Assembly (NCBI GenBank): GCA_009781115.1 | Contig: WQYT01000004.1 | Span: 1-42,858 of the forward strand | Reading direction: 5' to 3' | Length of the DNA stretch: 42,858 nt | Source: Coriobacteriia bacterium | Lineage (GTDB): Bacteria; Actinomycetota; Coriobacteriia; WRKU01; WQUG01 | Shown: positions 38,238 to 42,858 of the stretch, in pieces | How positions within the stretch are numbered: the stretch's first letter is position 1 | Layout: the number at the start of each line of letters is the position of its first letter | Made by a program: the position numbers and the translations under genes | The notes under the pieces: generated by a model | Database searches by the model: none | Seen by the model: the letters and a program-made list of their open reading frames with translations, nothing else | What the model was told of the DNA's origin: nothing

Positions 38238-40199
38238 ATGATTTATCTCTCACAACTACTGGATAGGCCAATCATCGACAGCGAGGGCATCGAGGTTGGC
38301 CGCGTCAGCGATCTTGCGGTGAGCGCGGGGGACGTGTTTCCCCGGGTCACGGCAATCGCTGCGTTGCAGGACAGTGGCGACACGATCCTGATCCCCTGGC
38401 AGTCCTCAGTTGCTGACGTCACGGTCGAGGCGATGACGCTCAGCATGGCAGCAGACGGCATTGAGCCGGGCTTTTTGCAAGACGACGAGATCTTTCTCGT
38501 GCGCGACGTGCTTGACAAGCAGATCGTTGACGTGATGGGCAAGAAGGTCGTCACGGTAAACGACCTGCAGCTTTCTGATGCGGTGGGTATCCTGCGCCTG
38601 ACGGCGGCAGAAGTCAGCACCGGCGCCAGACTGCGGCGCAGATCGCCGGGCGCGGAGAAGTTGCTCGGCGGGCTGCTGCATCTGTTTGGCGGCGAGTTCA
38701 AGACCAGCCTCATTGCCTGGAACTACATTGACCTGCCCGGGCGTGACCTCTCCAGCATGCGCCTCTCGGTCTCGCACAAGCGCCTGCATGAACTGCACCC
38801 GGCCGACGTGGCAGACATCATCGAGCAGCTGGCGCCGGAGGCCCGCGCGGCGGTCTTTGCGCACCTGGACGCGGCGCACGCAGCCGAGACGATCAGCGAA
38901 CTTGAAGACGAGTTTCAGGCTGACGTCATCGATGAGCTTAACGAGAGTCACGCCAGCAACCTGCTGGCCGAGATGGGCCCCGATGACGCGGCCGACATCA
39001 TCGGTGACCTTGAGCGCGATAAGGCCGAGCGGCTTCTGCGCCTGATGGGCTACGAGGATAGCGAGGCCATCCGGCGCCTGTTGGGCTATGGCGAGGAGTC
39101 TGCCGGCGGCATCATGACCAACGATGTGGCGGTTATCAACCAGACGGCAACCGTGGGCGAGGCAACCGAATACCTGCACTCGATCGCAGAGAAATACGAA
39201 GACCTCCACTACCTTTATCTGACCAACGACCATGATGAGCTGGTGGGCGCCGTTGGCCTGCTGGACCTGCTGGTTGCGCCGCCGGATAAGCCGGTCTCTG
39301 AGCTTACGACGCCGGAGGACAAGTTCTTCAAGGTTGCGCCGGACGAGGACCAGGAGGACGTGGCAAAGCTTCTGGCGCGCTACAACCTGCTGGCGGTGCC
39401 CGTCGTTGATGACGACAACCACCTGCTGGGAATGGTCACGATCGATGACGCCATCGACGTCATGGTCGAGGAGGCCCAGGAGGACCTTGAGTTCGCAACG
39501 GGTTTGCCCGAGCGCTCAGATTCTGCGGCTCCCCCCACGCTGTGGCACCGCATTGTCGATACGCTGCGCTGGATTCTGCCGCGCCACGTGGTATGGGTGC
39601 TGATCTGGCTGGTCGCGCTTGCGGGGACACAAATATTCGGCTTTTACATTTCTGGCTTCTATAACCAACTGTATACGGCTGCGATGTCTGGTCAGGGAGT
39701 CCCTTCATGGGCCTGGATTGTGCAAATGGCTTATAACCTGACCTCTCTGCTTACGCTGGCGGTAACCTTCCTGCCTGTTTCGTTGCTCACGATCCAGCAT
39801 GGGTATCTGCGAGCGGCGGAACTATTGATTGACTCTGATGCTGAAGAGCGCCCCCGTAAGGTCAAGCGTTTCTTGTATGCTGCGGCGGTCGCTGTGGGCT
39901 CAGCGGTGCTGATAACCCTGGTGCTGACCTTATATATCTGGATCATCTCTGGATTTGCCGCGCTTCAATGGCTGCTGATTGCCTACTTTGGGATTGCTGA
40001 ACTGGTGGCGATGCTTATCGCGGCTCTGATAATCATGGCGCGCATCAATCGTACGGTTACGCGCGATGATCACGATCTCGATATTGCGCCGTTGCGTAGC
40101 GCTAACTGGATGATGCTCATCTTTACCGTGCTGCTGATTGTTTGGGTGTTGGCAGTGCCTCTCATCCACCAGGCTGTACTGATACTTCTTGCCAAGTAG
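38238..40199 (+). CDS. PRC-barrel/MgtE_N/CBS protein with a non-MgtE membrane domain
   Basis: A 653-residue protein. The start is ATG 38238; the frame is open from 38100 only through the repeat. Residues 1-150 look like PRC-barrel units (LLDRPIIDSEGIEVGRVSDL; DKQIVDVMGKKVVTVNDLQL). Residues about 178-290 form an MgtE_N helical superhelix (HPADVADIIEQL, EMGPDDAADIIGDL). Residues about 290-415 form a CBS pair (EESAGGIMTNDVAVI; LLAVPVVDDDNHLLG). About five membrane helices follow from residue 450. The cytoplasmic half is the Mg2+-sensing layout of MgtE. The membrane half lacks the conserved GGNAGNQS-type channel signature of MgtE and I do not recognise it. It could be a divergent transporter or a Mg-responsive membrane regulator. 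Confidence 0.82.
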   Translation: MIYLSQLLDRPIIDSEGIEVGRVSDLAVSAGDVFPRVTAIAALQDSGDTILIPWQSSVADVTVEAMTLSMAADGIEPGFLQDDEIFLVRDVLDKQIVDVMGKKVVTVNDLQLSDAVGILRLTAAEVSTGARLRRRSPGAEKLLGGLLHLFGGEFKTSLIAWNYIDLPGRDLSSMRLSVSHKRLHELHPADVADIIEQLAPEARAAVFAHLDAAHAAETISELEDEFQADVIDELNESHASNLLAEMGPDDAADIIGDLERDKAERLLRLMGYEDSEAIRRLLGYGEESAGGIMTNDVAVINQTATVGEATEYLHSIAEKYEDLHYLYLTNDHDELVGAVGLLDLLVAPPDKPVSELTTPEDKFFKVAPDEDQEDVAKLLARYNLLAVPVVDDDNHLLGMVTIDDAIDVMVEEAQEDLEFATGLPERSDSAAPPTLWHRIVDTLRWILPRHVVWVLIWLVALAGTQIFGFYISGFYNQLYTAAMSGQGVPSWAWIVQMAYNLTSLLTLAVTFLPVSLLTIQHGYLRAAELLIDSDAEERPRKVKRFLYAAAVAVGSAVLITLVLTLYIWIISGFAALQWLLIAYFGIAELVAMLIAALIIMARINRTVTRDDHDLDIAPLRSANWMMLIFTVLLIVWVLAVPLIHQAVLILLAK

Positions 40200-40220
40200 C
40201 TTTAGGGAGCGCTGAGGTCC

Positions 40221-40805
40221 ATGCGGACTAAGGATGATCTGCGCAAAGAGGCCCGGGAGGCGCGCCTGAAGATATCGGACGCACGCCGGGCCCATGCAGC
40301 CGAGAGCGCAGCGCGGCAGCTGCTGGCGCTGCCCGAGCTGCGCGCGGCACGCTGTGTGCTGGTCTATGCCCCTCTGCCTGATGAGCTGGATCCGCTGTGT
40401 GTCAGGGGGACGTATAACTTGACACACCCCACGGTGTGTCAAGTTATACGTCCCCCTGACACACCCCAGCTGGCCTGGCCGCGGGTGGACGGGCGCGTGA
40501 CGGGGAAGCTGACGCTGCATGTTTGCGCGCAAGATGAGCTGGCGCCGGGATCCTTCGGGATCCGCGAGCCGCGCGAAGACGCGCCGCGGGTCGCGCTCTG
40601 CGATATCGATGTGGCACTGGTGCCGGGTCTTGCCTTTGACCAGGCAGGATACCGGGTGGGTTACGGCAAGGGTTACTATGACCGACTGCTCGCAGATGCT
40701 CCCGCCACGCTGCTGACGATCGGCCTGTGCTTCAAGGAGACGTTCTATCCAGAGATCGCTCACGATGCGCACGACATCGCCGTGGCACGCGTGATCGTCG
40801 CCTGA
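40221..40805 (+). CDS. 5-formyltetrahydrofolate cyclo-ligase with repeat insertion
   Basis: A 194-residue protein of the MTHFS (YgfA/FAU1) family, which converts 5-formyl-THF to 5,10-methenyl-THF using ATP. Conserved parts are the basic N-terminal helix (LRKEAREARLK), VLVYAPLPDELDP, the PGSFGIREP segment, LVPGLAFD, and the GYGKGYYDRLL nucleotide loop. Residues about 59-82 are encoded by a perfect inverted pair of family A repeats and replace the helix that normally follows DELDP, rejoining at the ALPRV-like strand (AWPRVDG). Whether the enzyme still folds is uncertain. It lies 21 bases after the MgtE-like gene. Confidence 0.88.
   Translation: MRTKDDLRKEAREARLKISDARRAHAAESAARQLLALPELRAARCVLVYAPLPDELDPLCVRGTYNLTHPTVCQVIRPPDTPQLAWPRVDGRVTGKLTLHVCAQDELAPGSFGIREPREDAPRVALCDIDVALVPGLAFDQAGYRVGYGKGYYDRLLADAPATLLTIGLCFKETFYPEIAHDAHDIAVARVIVA
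40397..40464. repeat. Perfect 32-bp inverted pair of family A repeats within a gene
   Basis: Arms 40397-40428 and 40433-40464 are exact reverse complements around a CCAC loop. Each arm is a full family A repeat plus flanking bases. It is read in frame without a stop (VRGTYNLTH, then VCQVIRPPDT). Confidence 0.95.
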
Positions 40806-40853
40806 ATCCGTTTTGTCCCTGGGTCCATGGGCTGTTCTCTTTGGGTGTAGGGC

Positions 40854-40881
40854 TTGCGTAAGTTTTCCGTAACTTTATAGA
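40854..40881 (+). promoter_or_regulatory. Candidate promoter of the adaptor/ABC operon
   Basis: A -35 TTGCGT (40854-40859), a 16-base spacer and a -10 TATAGA (40876-40881). A start near 40888 leaves a leader of about 100 bases before ATG 40990 and excludes translation from the earlier in-frame ATG at 40888. Confidence 0.4.
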
Positions 40882-40989
40882 GGAAGTGTGCAGTACTTCT
40901 GTTGTTCTGCCGCGCAGGCCTGCGTCCCTGTCTGGAAAGAGGAAAATAAGAGCAGTAATTTTTCAGGAGGAAGCGAGGACCAGGACATC

Positions 40990-42795
40990 ATGGCTGACAA
41001 GAATGTTCAACCTGCCACTGACGTGAGTCAGGATCTTGAGCGGGGAAAAAGCGGGGCTCCTGCGGAGGCGCCGGAGGCGCCAGCAGCGTCGGCAGCGCCA
41101 GAGACAGCCGCGCAATCCCCGGTGACTTATACGGAGGCCGTGCCGGTCTATACGGCGGACAATCCGCAGGTGGCGCTGGCTTATGCTGAACAACAGCAGA
41201 TGGCGCAGAGGAAGAAAAAGCGGCGTAACATCATCATCGGCGTGGTTATTGGCGTGGTGGTCATCGCCGCGCTGGTGGCTGCGTTTCTTGCGATCCGGCG
41301 CGCGTCAGCCCAGTCCGGCGCTTCAGATTACGTTACCGCTCAGGTGCAGACTGGCTCGATCGAGAAGACGATTTCTGGCTCAGGGCAGCTTCAGGCTGCC
41401 ACAACTTCAGAGGTCAGCGCGCAGGTTTCCGGGACTGTCACGGGCCTGGCGGTCAAACTGGGCAGCTCGGTCACTACTGGGACGGTGCTCTTTACGGTCG
41501 ATGACAACGGCACGCTTGCCGCCGCGGTCACAAGCGCCTCAAACAGCCTCAGCAGCGCTCAGCTCTCGCTCACTTCTGCGCAGCAGTCGCTTAAGTCGGC
41601 CCGGGCGGCAACAGTTGAGACGGCGCAGTCCGTGCTCAACTCCGCAGCATCCAGCTCCAGCTCCAATTCCAACGCCAACTCTAATTCTAAGAATAGTTAC
41701 AACAGCAACTCCAGTCAGAGCAGGAACGGCGGGGCGGGTTCGGCTGCCTCGGGCCTGGGTTCAAGCGCAAATCCTGCCTCTTCAAAGCCTTCCAACTCCT
41801 CCAGTATGACGAAGGCCCAGGCCCAGGCGCAGGCCAATCAGGCTAACGCGCAGCGGGCGGCGCAGATCGCTTCGGCTCAGGCGCAGGTCAAGCAGGCGCA
41901 GGCCCAGGTGACCTCGGCGCAGTCTGACTACGACAATGCGGTCAAGGACCGGGGTAAGACAACGGTCACGGCGCCTGCGTCCGGTATTGTCACGGCGCTG
42001 GGTGTCAAAAATGGCGACAGTGTGACCGGCAGCTCCAGCAGCGCCTCTAATAACAACAACTCATCGAACAACAATTCTTCCAATGATTACTCGTCCTTAC
42101 TGGGCAATTCGAGCAACAACAACTCAAACAACAACAGCTCCTCCAGTAGCGCGGCGGTCGAGATCAGCGACTATAGCTCGGCCATGACCGCTGACATCAG
42201 CGTCAGCGAATCCGATGTGTCTTCGGTCAAAACCGGGCAGAATGTGCGGCTCAGCTTCAGTGCGTTTCCGAGTATCGAGTCAACCGGCGTAGTCACTCAG
42301 ATCGCACAGACCGGCACAAGTTCCGGCAGCCTGGTCGATTTCTCGGTTACGATGACGCTGACCAGGCCGGATCCGCAGTTGCGCCCGGGCATGAGTGTCA
42401 CCGCAGAAATCGTGACGGCTTCGGTCAAAAACGTGCTGATGGTGCCCAACACCGCTATCGATCAGGGCTCTGACGGTACCTATACCGTGCGGGTGGCACA
42501 GAATGGGGACACGACCAACCTCAAGACGGTCACCGTCACGGTCGGCGTTGCCAACGACAGCTACACCGAGGTCAAGTCCGGGCTGTCGCAAGGCGACATC
42601 GTGATATCCGGTACGACCGCGTCGACGAGTTCCAACTCGTCATCGGGCGGGGGCCTGTTCGGCGGCGGCGGCGGTATGCGGATCGGCGGCGGGAACTACA
42701 ACGGCGGCGGCGGTAACGTACGAACCTTCAACAATGGCGGCGGAGGATCGGCGCAGCAGGCTGATCCTGGCTCTGGTTTCAAGGGCGGCAACTGA
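40990..42795 (+). CDS. HlyD/MacA-type periplasmic-adaptor-like membrane fusion protein
   Basis: A 601-residue membrane-anchored adaptor, the partner of a MacB-type ABC transporter. A disordered Ala/Pro-rich N-terminus (1-70) and KKKRR precede one membrane helix (about 80-102). The barrel/lipoyl halves follow: SGSGQLQAATTSEVSAQVSG and, after the helical hairpin, KTTVTAPASGIVTALGVKNGD. The hairpin carries a Ser/Asn-rich insertion (about 217-273), and a second Asn/Ser-rich insertion (about 347-390) sits after the lipoyl half. A beta-barrel region (LRPGMSVTAEIVTASVKNVL, MVPNTAI) and a Gly-rich tail end the protein. The start is ATG 40990; AGGAGGAAG lies further upstream than usual. The ABC gene starts on its last stop base. 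Confidence 0.87.
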   Translation: MADKNVQPATDVSQDLERGKSGAPAEAPEAPAASAAPETAAQSPVTYTEAVPVYTADNPQVALAYAEQQQMAQRKKKRRNIIIGVVIGVVVIAALVAAFLAIRRASAQSGASDYVTAQVQTGSIEKTISGSGQLQAATTSEVSAQVSGTVTGLAVKLGSSVTTGTVLFTVDDNGTLAAAVTSASNSLSSAQLSLTSAQQSLKSARAATVETAQSVLNSAASSSSSNSNANSNSKNSYNSNSSQSRNGGAGSAASGLGSSANPASSKPSNSSSMTKAQAQAQANQANAQRAAQIASAQAQVKQAQAQVTSAQSDYDNAVKDRGKTTVTAPASGIVTALGVKNGDSVTGSSSSASNNNNSSNNNSSNDYSSLLGNSSNNNSNNNSSSSSAAVEISDYSSAMTADISVSESDVSSVKTGQNVRLSFSAFPSIESTGVVTQIAQTGTSSGSLVDFSVTMTLTRPDPQLRPGMSVTAEIVTASVKNVLMVPNTAIDQGSDGTYTVRVAQNGDTTNLKTVTVTVGVANDSYTEVKSGLSQGDIVISGTTASTSSNSSSGGGLFGGGGGMRIGGGNYNGGGGNVRTFNNGGGGSAQQADPGSGFKGGN

Positions 42796-42858
42796 TGGCG
42801 GTCGCAGTCGACCTCCAACAGGTCACGAAGATCTACTCGACCGGCGCGGGCGACCAGG
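42795..42858 (+). CDS. ABC transporter ATP-binding protein, N-terminus only
   Basis: ATG 42795 overlaps the adaptor stop by one base (TGATG). The 21 visible residues (beginning MAVAVDLQQVTKIYSTGAGD) match the first strand and the aromatic 'K-x-Y' A-loop of MacB/LolD-type ATPases. The window ends before the Walker A, so the assignment rests on this start and the adaptor partner. Confidence 0.75.
   Translation, partial: MAVAVDLQQVTKIYSTGAGDQ

Overview
The window looks like a chromosomal segment from a Gram-positive actinobacterium, most plausibly a Coriobacteriia member (inference). The signs are GC-rich housekeeping genes, sortase-assembled pili with class C sortases, LPXTG-type anchored proteins, and a single polypeptide fusing TsaB, RimI and TsaD. 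AT-richer accessory blocks are interleaved with the core genes.

Layout. (1) 1-4057: a type VII secretion (T7SS) cargo cluster, with the tail of a WXG100 protein, small helical partners, an LXG-domain effector with an unrecognised C-terminus, and two paralogous membrane-anchored proteins that are candidate immunity factors. A perfect 38-bp palindrome separates it from two minus-strand genes, a 4-TM protein and a BspA-like LRR fragment. (2) 5705-7050: a DUF218 protein, then a possible type I toxin-antitoxin module (a small hydrophobic peptide facing a convergent small RNA), then nested palindromic repeats. (3) 7521-13263: a first pilus island with two pilins, a Pro/Ala-rich coiled protein, signal peptidase I and a class C sortase. 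(4) 13431-17757: family 4 uracil-DNA glycosylase, TsaE, the TsaB-RimI-TsaD fusion carrying several in-frame palindromic repeats, and tRNA-Gly(CCC) followed by a 104-nt hairpin. (5) 18005-21567: a RhuM-family gene and an LPGTG-anchored beta-helix protein. (6) 21858-24812: an M23 peptidase-like protein coupled to rpsF-ssb-rpsR-rplI. (7) 25151-32754: a second pilus island, with an ECF sigma factor, a 1351-aa wall-anchored protein that joins a purple-acid-phosphatase-like enzyme to an apparent VWA adhesin, a YPKN-motif backbone pilin and a class C sortase. It sits between rplI and dnaB. (8) 32937-42858: dnaB, purA, purD, purE, a REP-like tandem array, a PRC/MgtE_N/CBS membrane protein lacking the MgtE channel signature, 5-formyl-THF cyclo-ligase with a 68-nt perfect hairpin inside the gene, and an HlyD/MacA-type adaptor followed by the start of an ABC ATPase.

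How it fits together. The two pilus islands each carry precursors with Sec signals and sorting motifs plus a class C sortase that would polymerise them. The first also carries its own signal peptidase, the second its own sigma factor. The T7SS block resembles an effector-immunity cassette. The repeats recur in intergenic DNA and inside conserved genes while keeping the frame open, like the Rickettsia palindromic elements. All functions are read from sequence features by eye; no database search was run.
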